A stretch of DNA of 29,301 nucleotides from JAGYLJ01 sp034661035 (GCA_034661035.1 JAYEKM010000022.1:1-29301); one strand, 5' to 3'. Counted from the first letter of the stretch, positions 21,842-28,688 are shown. Program-made: numbers and translations. Notes: generated by a model from the letters alone, not told the origin.

Positions 21842-22663
21842 TTATTTGAACAAAATAGGAATTTCTAAAGCATTATCATACTCAGGTAAATCAGAAGGGT
21901 TATCCTTTTTGAGAATCAAAATACCTCTTTTATCAAAATCGGGTTTAGCAAATTTTAGGTTACCTTTAAATTGGACAAAATCCTCTACCATCCAATCACT
22001 TTGGGCTGTTACATAACCTTCCGCAATTATTCTTCCATCCCAATCGGTTAAAATTACAGGGAAATCACCCTCAAAATACCAAGTTCCTTTAGCCTTTCCT
22101 TCTAGGGTTAAGGGGCTTGAAATCTTATCATTAGGTCTAACAGAATTTAATTGAATTAAGTCTTCTACCTCAAAAATATTTCCTATATTTTCAACAAAAG
22201 TTTGACCACTTTGGGGATCTCGACATTGTCTAGGATAGGATTCCATAATAAGATTACCTGCTTCGACACAAGAGTTAAAATCATTCACTAAATTGGGAAA
22301 ACTACAAACACCGACACATTGAGCAGTACAAGCAACATTTGGATCATGATTATGACGACATCCTGATTCACATTCGCTATAATCACCTTGATGTCCATCA
22401 CACCATGTTTTATCAACTTCTTCACATTCTTTTTGTTTAGCTAACCAATTTCCCTCACTAATTTGACAAGAACCAGAAATTTGGTTAAAAACTTTTAAAT
22501 CATCTTCAATCCAACATGGTAAGTTAGGTTTTCCAATAGTAGGCTCACCATGTTTTACCCAGTCTCCATCCTGACAAATCCAACCGTCTTCATTTCCACT
22601 AAAGACAAATAACAAACCTGTGATAAAAACTAAAACTAAAATTCCTAAACCTATATTTTTCAT
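21842..22663 (-). CDS. Membrane-anchored Cys-rich protein with a Gmad2 domain
   Basis: The protein is 273 aa. An N-terminal membrane helix or signal (about 3-22) leaves it outside. The cysteine-rich middle (about 29-148, roughly 14 Cys, including CVEAGNLIMESYPRQCRDP) is followed at about 168-273 by a clear Gmad2 immunoglobulin-like domain (VRPNDKISSPLTLEGKAKG, WMVEDFVQFKG, LILKKDNPSDLPEYDNALEIP). Gmad2 is best known from spore germination proteins, but this Cys-motif plus Gmad2 layout is common in CPR bacteria that make no spores, where its role is unknown. It lies 7 nt after the rhodanese stop codon, so the two are one operon. Confidence 0.88.
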   Translation of the reverse strand: MKNIGLGILVLVFITGLLFVFSGNEDGWICQDGDWVKHGEPTIGKPNLPCWIEDDLKVFNQISGSCQISEGNWLAKQKECEEVDKTWCDGHQGDYSECESGCRHNHDPNVACTAQCVGVCSFPNLVNDFNSCVEAGNLIMESYPRQCRDPQSGQTFVENIGNIFEVEDLIQLNSVRPNDKISSPLTLEGKAKGTWYFEGDFPVILTDWDGRIIAEGYVTAQSDWMVEDFVQFKGNLKFAKPDFDKRGILILKKDNPSDLPEYDNALEIPILFK

Positions 22664-22670
22664 AACGTAA

Positions 22671-23015
22671 TTATTTAATTAAGGGTAATTTATTCTTTTT
22701 CCATTCAAGTAGACCCTCTTTCATATCCTGAACGTTTTTAAAACCAAGAGTATTTAGTATATTAAAGATAATTTGGCTACGAGAACCACTTCTACAATAA
22801 ACAACAATAGGAAGGTTTTTTTTATTTGCTAAGCCAATTTTGTCTAAATCTTCTAAGAAATTCTCAGACAGATTAAGTAAAATAGACCCTTTTATATGGC
22901 CTGTCTTATATTCAGCAGGTGTTCGGACGTCTAAAAGCGTAAAATCTTCCTTTTTCTTGACTTTTTTGTGTAAATCCACTGTAGAAATGAAATCTTTATT
23001 TTCTTCAATTTTCAT
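22671..23015 (-). CDS. Rhodanese-domain protein
   Basis: The protein is 114 aa from ATG 23015 (MKIEENKDFIST). A longer frame starts at 23039, but its first codons contain the TGGTATAAT promoter element, so the downstream ATG is better. It is a single rhodanese domain with LLDVRTPAEYKTGHIKGS and the active-site loop VVYCRSGSRS, whose cysteine is intact for persulfide chemistry. There is no signal peptide, so it acts in the cytoplasm. The next gene is the cysteine-rich Gmad2 protein. A link with sulfur transfer from the cysteine desulfurase at 12368 is only a guess. Confidence 0.92.
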   Translation of the reverse strand: MKIEENKDFISTVDLHKKVKKKEDFTLLDVRTPAEYKTGHIKGSILLNLSENFLEDLDKIGLANKKNLPIVVYCRSGSRSQIIFNILNTLGFKNVQDMKEGLLEWKKNKLPLIK

Positions 23016-23021
23016 GACCTC

Positions 23022-23030
23022 ATTATACCA
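23022..23030 (-). promoter_or_regulatory. Extended -10 promoter of the rhodanese operon
   Basis: TG-G-TATAAT on the minus strand ends 6 nt before ATG 23015, so +1 is the A of that ATG. This decides the start codon against the upstream in-frame ATG at 23039. Confidence 0.7.
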
Positions 23031-23141
23031 CAGATTCATGATTATTGTTATATTATTTTTTATATAATACTTTGATTAAAGAGAAATAAATATAGAAAAC
23101 AGATAGAAATAAGAAGAGGAAAAGGTGATTTTTATTTTAAT

Positions 23142-23170
23142 TTTACTGGATATAGAATTAATGGTATAAT
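23142..23170 (+). promoter_or_regulatory. Promoter of the VanY-type gene
   Basis: TTTACT (23142-23147), 17 nt, TATAAT (23165-23170), with an extended TG-G before the -10. ATG 23180 follows 9 nt later, so the leader is only about 3 nt. Confidence 0.75.
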
Positions 23171-23179
23171 TGTATAGAT

Positions 23180-24112
23180 ATGAAATCTTTTTTCAATAAT
23201 ATTTGGACAATTTATTCAGTATTTTTCTTACTAATAATTTTAATTACTGGAATTGCCTATTATTTCATGAAAATAGGAAATGAACATTTCGATTTAATAG
23301 ATGAACAAATTTCTTTAATTAAATCGAATATAAAAATTATAGAAGATAATCTTACCTCAACAACAGATGCTCTTCAAAATAACATCGAACAAACCCACGA
23401 TGATTTATCAAAAGCTTTAGATAATGAAAAAAAGAATGTTGGTGAAATAGAAGCTCTCTTAGGAACTTATAAAGAAGAAGTCGGAAATATCTCGGGAACA
23501 GTTAGCGACCTCGAGAAATTAACCAAAACTGACCCAGAATTATTACAAAAATATTCCAAAGTCTTCTTTTTAAACGAACATTATTCTCCTGAAAGATTAA
23601 CTGAAATTCCTGATAATTATGAATATGATGAAACAAGATATTCGAAATTAGATTCTCAAGTCTGGCCTTATTTAGAAAACATGTTAAAAGCATCGCAAAT
23701 TAACAGCCAAGAAATTTATGTTTTTTCTGCCTATCGTTCTTTTGATGAACAAAACGCTTTGAAAAGTTATTATTCTATTACTTACGGAGAAGGGACTGCT
23801 AATCAATTTTCTGCTGACCAAGGTTATTCTGAACATCAATTAGGTACAGCCGTTGATTTAATTACTACTGGAATTGGAGGAACTCTAGAAGGATTTGAAA
23901 ATACTAATGAATATCAATGGTTGTTAAATAATGCATATAAATTTGGGTTCGTTATGTCATATCCTGACAATAACGATTATTATGTATTTGAGCCGTGGCA
24001 TTGGCGTTTTGTGGGAGTTAAGTTAGCAACTCAATTACACAATGATGGCAAAAATTTCTATGATTTAGAACAAAGAGATATTGATGAATATTTGATTTAT
24101 TTGTTTGACTGA
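23180..24112 (+). CDS. D-alanyl-D-alanine carboxypeptidase, VanY/M15B family
   Basis: The protein is 310 aa. An N-terminal membrane helix (about 10-30) and a coiled coil (about 34-118) lead to an M15 zinc peptidase domain (about 150-290) outside the cell. Zinc and catalytic motifs are SEHQLGTAVD (217-226, with His219 and Asp226) and EPWHWRF (271-277, His274). The substrate-contact segment FSAYRSFDEQ is at 182-191. It trims the terminal D-Ala of peptidoglycan stem peptides. No van regulator or ligase lies nearby, so it is a housekeeping wall enzyme rather than a resistance gene. The coiled coil probably holds the domain away from the membrane. Transcription is leaderless-like and ends at 24166. 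Confidence 0.93.
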   Translation: MKSFFNNIWTIYSVFFLLIILITGIAYYFMKIGNEHFDLIDEQISLIKSNIKIIEDNLTSTTDALQNNIEQTHDDLSKALDNEKKNVGEIEALLGTYKEEVGNISGTVSDLEKLTKTDPELLQKYSKVFFLNEHYSPERLTEIPDNYEYDETRYSKLDSQVWPYLENMLKASQINSQEIYVFSAYRSFDEQNALKSYYSITYGEGTANQFSADQGYSEHQLGTAVDLITTGIGGTLEGFENTNEYQWLLNNAYKFGFVMSYPDNNDYYVFEPWHWRFVGVKLATQLHNDGKNFYDLEQRDIDEYLIYLFD

Positions 24113-24140
24113 AATTTAAACTAAAAAATAAACAAAAAGA

Positions 24141-24170
24141 TAGCCGACTTACAAACAAGTCGGCTATTTT
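24141..24170 (+). terminator. Terminator of the VanY-type gene
   Basis: TAGCCGACTT and AAGTCGGCTA form a 10-bp stem around ACAAAC, followed by TTTTATT. Confidence 0.85.
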
Positions 24171-24203
24171 ATTAAGAGAGAAAAGTTCCTTTTTTTCTTC
24201 CCC

Positions 24204-24224
24204 AAAAACAGGCATCGGATGCCT
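24204..24224 (-). terminator. GGCATC-core terminator of the 24223-24744 gene
   Basis: On the minus strand AGGCATC-C-GATGCCT is followed by GTTTTTGGGG. The left arm overlaps the stop codon. The 13-bp core is the same palindrome, apart from its middle base, as the core at 8398-8410. Confidence 0.7.
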
Positions 24225-24744
24225 ATTTTTCTCCTTCCTCATCGGTCGCGATATTGTTACCATTACCGCTCAAGGCTTCCAAAACCGGCTGAAATCGCTT
24301 GCAAATCTGTGGACTAGAACCGTTCAGAGCCTCTTTGAGGGTCCGTAGGGCATTCTCGTTGATTGCCTTTTCTCCATGAATGGTTTTGTTTCTGATATCT
24401 AGGAGCTTGTTTGTCTGCCCGAGCTTACCTCTGAGATGACCAGCGGCATTGTTGAGATTTTGAATTTTTCCCTTATCTTTACAGGCCTGTTCTTTGGCGG
24501 CCTGTAACTCTTCATCTTTCTCCTCAATCTCACCGGTCAAACCTCTAACCGTCTTTGAAAAATGTCTGAATAGTGCTTCAGATTTTGCCTTTTCGCCGAT
24601 GACCAAGGCATCTGCTTGGATGTGTTCAGGTACCTTATAACAGGTCTCAATCCCCACACAGGACATTTTTCTTCTAAAGTCAAAGTCGTTCTCATCACTC
24701 AGAATTCCTTCCAAAATTGACCTTCTTACTATTTCTTGATTCAT
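24223..24744 (-). CDS. Coiled-coil protein of unknown function
   Basis: This 173-aa protein is soluble, with no signal peptide or membrane helix. Residues 1-60 are mixed. Residues about 60-140 are strongly helical and charged (GEIEEKDEELQAAKEQACKD), likely a coiled coil. The end is acidic (ATDEEGEK). Four cysteines are scattered at 29, 35, 87 and 148. No family is recognised. The start is certain: AAAGGAGGGG lies 5 nt before ATG 24744, after a leader with a GGCTC-TTTT-GAGCC hairpin and a TTGATA-17-TTAAAT promoter. Its DNA is clearly richer in G+C than the VanY gene next door, as for the other SD-led genes here, which may mean later acquisition. Confidence 0.75.
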   Translation of the reverse strand: MNQEIVRRSILEGILSDENDFDFRRKMSCVGIETCYKVPEHIQADALVIGEKAKSEALFRHFSKTVRGLTGEIEEKDEELQAAKEQACKDKGKIQNLNNAAGHLRGKLGQTNKLLDIRNKTIHGEKAINENALRTLKEALNGSSPQICKRFQPVLEALSGNGNNIATDEEGEK

Positions 24745-24765
24745 CGTTTCCCCTCCTTTTATTGT

Positions 24766-24779
24766 GGCTCTTTTGAGCC
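24766..24779 (-). promoter_or_regulatory. Leader hairpin upstream of the coiled-coil gene
   Basis: GGCTC-TTTT-GAGCC (read on the plus strand) forms a 5-bp GC-rich stem about 9 nt upstream of the AAAGGAGGGG site, so it would stand just 5' of the ribosome-binding site in the mRNA. Confidence 0.5.
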
Positions 24780-24810
24780 GTTTATTAAGAACATTTTTTA
24801 AACTTCTAAT

Positions 24811-24839
24811 ATTTAACCATAAAACAAAGGTATTATCAA
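24811..24839 (-). promoter_or_regulatory. Promoter of the coiled-coil gene 24223-24744
   Basis: On the minus strand TTGATA (24839-24834), 17 nt, TTAAAT (24816-24811), with TG-G before the -10. The leader is about 60 nt. The -10 is a fair match only. Confidence 0.5.
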
Positions 24840-24947
24840 GAAAAAAATAAAAACCTTTAAATTTTATTTAAAGGTTTTTATTTTTTTCTTCATCTCTGTT
24901 CGGGAAACTGAAATTTTATAGTTGTTTTGCTCCTTAAAATTTTGCTG

Positions 24948-25018
24948 TTGCCAGACTAGGACTCGAACCTAGATACCCAGCTCCAAAAGCTGGTGTCCTA
25001 CCATTAGACGATCTGGCA
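24948..25018 (-). tRNA. tRNA-Gln (TTG)
   Basis: On the minus strand the acceptor TGCCAGA pairs with TCTGGCA. The anticodon stem CCAGC/GCTGG encloses TTTTGGA, giving TTG. The T-arm is CTAGGTTCGAGTCCTAG. CCA is not encoded. A broken copy of its 5' part lies about 60 bp upstream (25080-25132). Confidence 0.96.
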
Positions 25019-25079
25019 ATATAATTGTGTTACTTCTTCCATACAACTTAGCTTTTTTTCTACGAGTTGCTATCTACTG

Positions 25080-25132
25080 TTACCATTAGCCTCGCTCGTG
25101 GCCGGTCTACGGCTGAGGGACGATCTGGTAAT
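25080..25132 (-). pseudogene. Broken tRNA-Gln 5' fragment with a 30-bp hairpin insert
   Basis: TACCATTAG (25081-25089) and ACGATCTGG.AATA (25120 on) match the tRNA-Gln gene at 24999-25021 with one mismatch. They are split by a GC-rich 30-bp insert (25090-25119) that folds as CCTC/GAGG, GC/GC, CGT/ACG around CCGG. No anticodon or 3' half is present, so this is a remnant. Confidence 0.6.
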
Positions 25133-25199
25133 ACACATCGTTCTATTTATTTCTTTAATTTTACCCTTTTTATTAATTTTAGCAATATAAATAACAAAA

Positions 25200-25227
25200 C
25201 CCCGAATATGTTTCCACATATTCGGGG
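25200..25227 (-). terminator. Terminator of the OmpA-like gene
   Basis: CCCCGAATATGT and ACATATTCGGGG form a 12-bp perfect stem with a 4-nt loop, followed on the minus strand by TTTTGTTATTT. It lies 11 nt after the stop codon. Confidence 0.9.
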
Positions 25228-25238
25228 TTGACCTCCTT

Positions 25239-26138
25239 TCAACAAAAAACTCTTTTCTGTTTTTTTCTCCAAGTAGCCTCTTTTACTACTTGGACATCCC
25301 CACCAACCATCTCGGCCTTTTTAGTCAAAATTACCTTTTCTTCTCGGCTATTAGTGGGGAGAACCTTTTTCTCTAAAGTTAACTCAGCCTTTGGAGCGGA
25401 ATCAGTATCCCTACCTCTAGGATACTTTTCCTCCTTTGCCACATTTTTGTTTTTACCAAGGATGAGAACAGCAAGGAAAAGAACTCCAAGTCCGAGTAAA
25501 ATAACTGTAGCTATCTGTAACTTCCAAGTATGTTGGAAGCTAGCCGAGTAATCCTCACCCCGTACTTCAACTTTGATTTTTTTGTCTCGAAGTTTTTGTA
25601 CACTTTGAGCCAACCCAGTTAAAACTTTGCTTTGTTGTTGTTGGGCCAAGACTTGATTATCAGCAAGGGCTTTAAAATTTTTGTTCATTGTCTTAGCAAC
25701 GGCGTGGTTATTAATCCGCGTACCCACCGGCACACAAATCTTTAATCGAGCAATCCGACTATTGACCAGTTGTCCCGCTTGGGTGTCATAAATGACACCT
25801 TTTTTTGTGGCAATGACAATGTCTGGTCTCAACCGTTTTAACCATTTTTCAACTTCCTCTGCTCGTTTGAGAGCAAGTTTTTGGTTTTTTTCAGGAGTAC
25901 CTGACTTGTCGGCATATCCCTCAATGGTGATAACTGAGTCAGAGACAGGAACCAGACTAACAAATTGCCTTAGTTGGTTCCTTATATCCTTTGTCAGACG
26001 ATGATTACCTGAATCGAAATAACCAGCCACAAAAACACTTTTTACTTCATATTTCTGAGGCTGTGCTAGAGCGACAAAAGTGAAGAAAAAACTCACAATC
26101 GTCACCAAAACGCCTACAACGAACTTTCTTATCATCAT
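25239..26138 (-). CDS. OmpA-like peptidoglycan-binding membrane protein
   Basis: The protein is 299 aa. A signal peptide or N-terminal helix (about 5-26, ending ALAQ) is followed by an OmpA-type domain at about 34-135. The signature is FDSGNHRL, then ITIEGYADKSGTPEKNQKLAL and KRAEEV, with Asp77 and Arg92 where the family binds the peptide of peptidoglycan. Residues about 140-200 are a Gln-rich, basic linker. A second strong membrane helix (about 208-228) leads to a charged cytoplasmic tail of about 70 residues. This order (domain first, then membrane helix and tail) differs from MotB and from outer-membrane OmpA. AAAGGAGGG 4 nt before the ATG fixes the start. It is GC-richer than core genes. 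Confidence 0.85.
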   Translation of the reverse strand: MMIRKFVVGVLVTIVSFFFTFVALAQPQKYEVKSVFVAGYFDSGNHRLTKDIRNQLRQFVSLVPVSDSVITIEGYADKSGTPEKNQKLALKRAEEVEKWLKRLRPDIVIATKKGVIYDTQAGQLVNSRIARLKICVPVGTRINNHAVAKTMNKNFKALADNQVLAQQQQSKVLTGLAQSVQKLRDKKIKVEVRGEDYSASFQHTWKLQIATVILLGLGVLFLAVLILGKNKNVAKEEKYPRGRDTDSAPKAELTLEKKVLPTNSREEKVILTKKAEMVGGDVQVVKEATWRKKQKRVFC

Positions 26139-26331
26139 TCCCTCCTTTCGTTTGGTTAAAATTTATTTTTTATATAAAAAAGCCATTTTTCTTGACTTAA
26201 TCTTGTCAATGTACCCTTATTTCCGTAATTGATATTACCATACCTATAAACACATATCAAGTCAAATGGATAATATATCCCGTTAGAAATTATAAAAATT
26301 TCCAATTTTTTATTTCCAACAGAATAAAAAA
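26139..26331. promoter_or_regulatory. Upstream region of the OmpA-like gene with an inverted repeat
   Basis: TTGAC (26192-26196) and GTCAA (26205-26209) form an inverted repeat with an 8-bp spacer, upstream of the SD. A TTGACA on the minus strand (26209-26204) overlaps it, but no good -10 lies 16-18 nt away. A TATAAA at 26174-26169 has only a weak -35. The promoter is therefore uncertain, and the repeat could be an operator. Short frames crossing this region look accidental. Confidence 0.35.
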
Positions 26332-26360
26332 ACGGCAAAAGCTGTATAAGCTTTTGCCGT
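26332..26360 (-). terminator. Terminator after the lipoprotein gene
   Basis: ACGGCAAAAGCT and AGCTTTTGCCGT form a 12-bp perfect stem with a 5-nt loop, then TTTTTTTATT on the minus strand. It separates the two-gene unit 27474-26381 from the OmpA-like gene. Confidence 0.9.
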
Positions 26361-26380
26361 CTGAGTTATTCATGAAGTCT

Positions 26381-26611
26381 CTATTCATAGATAACAATTT
26401 TTCCACCGGAAATAACGATATTCCCCGGTGGGACTCTATCCTTCCCCACAAAAACTTTGTGAGAAATCTCGTCCTCAACTGAAGAGACTCTTGTCTCAAG
26501 TGAAGACAAACGAGAATTCAAAGGCTGAACTTCCCGATTGACAAATGACTGGGTCGCCACACAACCTCCCAAAAAAGGAAGGATCAAAAGAAAAACAAGA
26601 AACTTTTTCAT
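26381..26611 (-). CDS. Small lipoprotein with coiled coil
   Basis: The protein is 76 aa. A signal with lipobox (LPFLGGC, cysteine at about 17) predicts a lipid-anchored protein. Residues about 22-50 (VNREVQPLNSRLSSLETRVSSVEDEI) have a heptad pattern expected of a trimeric or dimeric coiled coil, like short Lpp-type or phage-spike stalks. The end (VPPGNIVISGGKIVIYE) is beta-like. No family is recognised. AAAGGAGG lies 6 nt before the ATG and the stop codon of the 282-aa gene is 14 nt upstream, so both are one message closed by the terminator at 26332. Confidence 0.82.
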   Translation of the reverse strand: MKKFLVFLLILPFLGGCVATQSFVNREVQPLNSRLSSLETRVSSVEDEISHKVFVGKDRVPPGNIVISGGKIVIYE

Positions 26612-26625
26612 TTTTTCCTCCTTTC

Positions 26626-27474
26626 CTAACGGACGACCGTTTTGTCGCCGTTAAAAACCCGGTCGGCCTTTAATGGTAACACCCAGGTGTTGCCAACCCG
26701 ATGGGCACCACCCATACTCTTTTTCAGACGATAGAGGGCGCCGGCAGTCCGCTTCTGCTTGGAGGTCATGGCAGCGAATTTTTTGCCATACTCCTCAGCA
26801 AGCTCCTCGGCCTTTTCGTCAATCTGCTGTTGTTCGTTCTCAGCAGCTTTTGTGAGGAAGATTCCGTTCTTAAGGTCATAACCAATCTTGGCAATAACTC
26901 CAACTTCTTCTTCAGTCCATCGTTCATCCTTGTTAAGCTGGATTCCAGCCAAAGTTAAAGTGGAGGCTTGATTCTTGCCGGCCGTTTCAAATGCAGCCGT
27001 AGCCACCGTTGTATTATCAGCTACTTGCTGGACAAACGGCATTCCCACGTGCTTCAAGATGGCGGGTTTGAAATATTTTTTATCCACTCCATAACCCACC
27101 TGAATGACCTTGGAGATTTCCGGACCAAATTTGTGATCCAGAACGGCTTGCTCGGTAAAACCGAGTTTATCCGTGGTCGCATTTTCCAGGGCATTAATAG
27201 CATCGTCGTTCATGACAATAATCTCAACCGGCGCTGTCGCCGGAACCGACGGAGGTTGCACTCCTAATGCAGGAGCAGTTGTCCCGCTGTTGGCATGGGC
27301 TGTCGCCGGGGAAACCATTTCCCCTGCCAGTTGGGCCCCGCTGGTCACGGTCGCTTTCAAATTTTTCTTAAAATTATCCTGACTTTTCTGTGAGCCAGGG
27401 CTTCCCATAAGGCAAAATCCTGTTACTCCTGCGACGAACAATACTCCAATTATGGTACTCAGAACTTTTTTCAT
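26626..27474 (-). CDS. Exported protein of unknown function
   Basis: The protein is 282 aa. MKKVLSTIIGVLFVAGVTGFC is a signal or anchor helix, with Cys21 that might fit a loose lipobox. A low-complexity Ala/Pro/Thr stretch (about 40-85) is followed by a mostly helical domain (about 88-282) rich in charged residues, with NEQQQIDEKAEELAEEYGKK near 215-235 and WVLPLKADRVF near the end. I recognise no family. It is the first gene of the unit with the lipoprotein 26381-26611 and is the most GC-rich gene in the window. AAAGGAGA precedes the ATG, and a TTGACA-17-TAGTAT promoter lies about 120 nt upstream, leaving a long leader. Confidence 0.78.
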   Translation of the reverse strand: MKKVLSTIIGVLFVAGVTGFCLMGSPGSQKSQDNFKKNLKATVTSGAQLAGEMVSPATAHANSGTTAPALGVQPPSVPATAPVEIIVMNDDAINALENATTDKLGFTEQAVLDHKFGPEISKVIQVGYGVDKKYFKPAILKHVGMPFVQQVADNTTVATAAFETAGKNQASTLTLAGIQLNKDERWTEEEVGVIAKIGYDLKNGIFLTKAAENEQQQIDEKAEELAEEYGKKFAAMTSKQKRTAGALYRLKKSMGGAHRVGNTWVLPLKADRVFNGDKTVVR

Positions 27475-27540
27475 AATCTTTCTCCTTTTTGTTTTTAGGT
27501 TGAGAGTTTAGTTGAAAAGCGAAAAAATCCTGTGTTTTTT

Positions 27541-27549
27541 ACCTCCTTT
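27541..27549 (-). promoter_or_regulatory. Stray perfect SD in the leader of the 27474 gene
   Basis: AAAGGAGGT lies about 70 nt upstream of the real start codon, with no ATG, GTG or TTG at a usable distance behind it. It could hold 30S subunits on standby or mark a lost leader ORF. Confidence 0.4.
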
Positions 27550-27594
27550 CTTTCCTTTTTTATTTTTATATCAAAGGACACCTACATAATCATC

Positions 27595-27623
27595 ATACTA
27601 TGTCAGTTTTATAGTATTGTCAA
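27595..27623 (-). promoter_or_regulatory. Promoter of the exported-protein/lipoprotein unit
   Basis: On the minus strand a perfect TTGACA (27623-27618) is 17 nt from TAGTAT (27600-27595). The leader to ATG 27474 is about 115 nt. The promoter lies just downstream of the dnaX stop codon. Confidence 0.75.
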
Positions 27624-27646
27624 GTAAATTAATGAGTTTTACCCTT

Positions 27647-28675
27647 TTATTTTGCTAATTTTATCAACATTAATTCAAGCGGGAGTTGTTGGATATAAGA
27701 TAATTTTATTTGTGCTGAAGTTTCAATCAACTCTTTAATAACCTCTGCTTTTATATTAGAATCTTTATCTTGGCTAATTTCCTTTAAAAACTTAAAATCT
27801 TTCTCTGAAAAACTATCTTCTATTTTTTTCTCCATATCTTTGGCGAATCTTAAAAGCAAAACAGCCCTAATCTTATGTAAAATTAATTTAAGGAAAATTT
27901 GTATGTCAATACCGTTTTCTACAACTTGATTTAAAACCTTTAATCCATTATTTAATTTTTTTTCATCCAAGGAAGAAATAAAGTCATTGACCAAAACATT
28001 ATTAGGAGCTCCTGTAATTTTTTCTACCTCTTTAAGAGAAATCTTTTTATCACTGGAAGCACTAATCACTTTCTGTAGAATACCAAGAGTATCACGGAAA
28101 GAACCATCTCCTAATAAGGCGATTAATTCTTCTGTTCCTTTCTCTAAAATAAATTTTTCTTTCTTAGTTACATCCAAAACAATCTCATTTAAAGTTTTTT
28201 GAGAAGGTTTTTTAAAAGTAAAAGTCTGGCATCTCGAAACAATGGTGTCTGGAATTTTATCTGATTCAGTTGTGGCTAATACAAAGACAACATGTTTAGG
28301 AGGTTCTTCAAGGGTTTTCAAAAGGGCATTAAAAGCGTCTTTCGTTAACATATGAACTTCATCAATAATATAAACTTTGTACGGAGATTCAAAAGGCAAA
28401 ACATTAACAGCTTCCCTCAACTCCCTAATAGCGTCAATCCCACGATTAGAAGCAGCATCTATTTCGCTCAAGTCATTAATTGAACACTTTATTTCTTGAG
28501 CTAAAATTCTTGCAACCGAAGTCTTACCTGTCCCTCTGGTTCCAGAAAATAAATAGGCGTGAGAAATGTTACCTAATTTAATAGCTTCTTTTAAGGTTTT
28601 AGTAATATGGTCCTGCCCCAAAACTTCTGAGAACTTTTTAGGTCGATATTTACGATAGAGTACTAAATCTGACAT
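27647..28675 (-). CDS. dnaX: DNA polymerase III clamp-loader subunit DnaX (gamma-like, no zinc module)
   Basis: This 342-aa ATPase motor of the clamp loader has Walker A GTRGTGKT (45-52), the DEVHML Walker B (105-110), LLKTLEEPP (118-126) and the SRC sensor (147-149). The helical collar domain occupies about 215-342. Between Walker A and EIDAASNRG most bacteria have a four-cysteine zinc module of about 20-25 residues. Here only CSINDLS remains, so the module is missing. The protein stops after the collar, like the gamma form, with no tau extension that would bind DnaB and polymerase. TATAAT ends 7 nt before the ATG (leaderless), with no SD. Confidence 0.95.
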   Translation of the reverse strand: MSDLVLYRKYRPKKFSEVLGQDHITKTLKEAIKLGNISHAYLFSGTRGTGKTSVARILAQEIKCSINDLSEIDAASNRGIDAIRELREAVNVLPFESPYKVYIIDEVHMLTKDAFNALLKTLEEPPKHVVFVLATTESDKIPDTIVSRCQTFTFKKPSQKTLNEIVLDVTKKEKFILEKGTEELIALLGDGSFRDTLGILQKVISASSDKKISLKEVEKITGAPNNVLVNDFISSLDEKKLNNGLKVLNQVVENGIDIQIFLKLILHKIRAVLLLRFAKDMEKKIEDSFSEKDFKFLKEISQDKDSNIKAEVIKELIETSAQIKLSYIQQLPLELMLIKLAK

Positions 28676-28682
28676 TGCGACT

Positions 28683-28688
28683 ATTATA
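28683..28688 (-). promoter_or_regulatory. -10 box of dnaX (leaderless)
   Basis: TATAAT on the minus strand ends 7 nt before ATG 28675. No convincing -35 is seen. Confidence 0.55.

Noticed and set aside
23016..23039. Upstream ATG for the rhodanese
   Set aside because: Its codons contain the TGGTATAAT extended -10, so the transcript would start after it.
23180..24112. Vancomycin-resistance gene
   Set aside because: The M15B domain fits a normal wall carboxypeptidase. No vanH/A/X/R/S-type genes are near.
26156..26499. Minus-strand frames at 26156-26338 and 26290-26499
   Set aside because: They cross a strong terminator or the lipoprotein gene in another frame, and lack SD sites.
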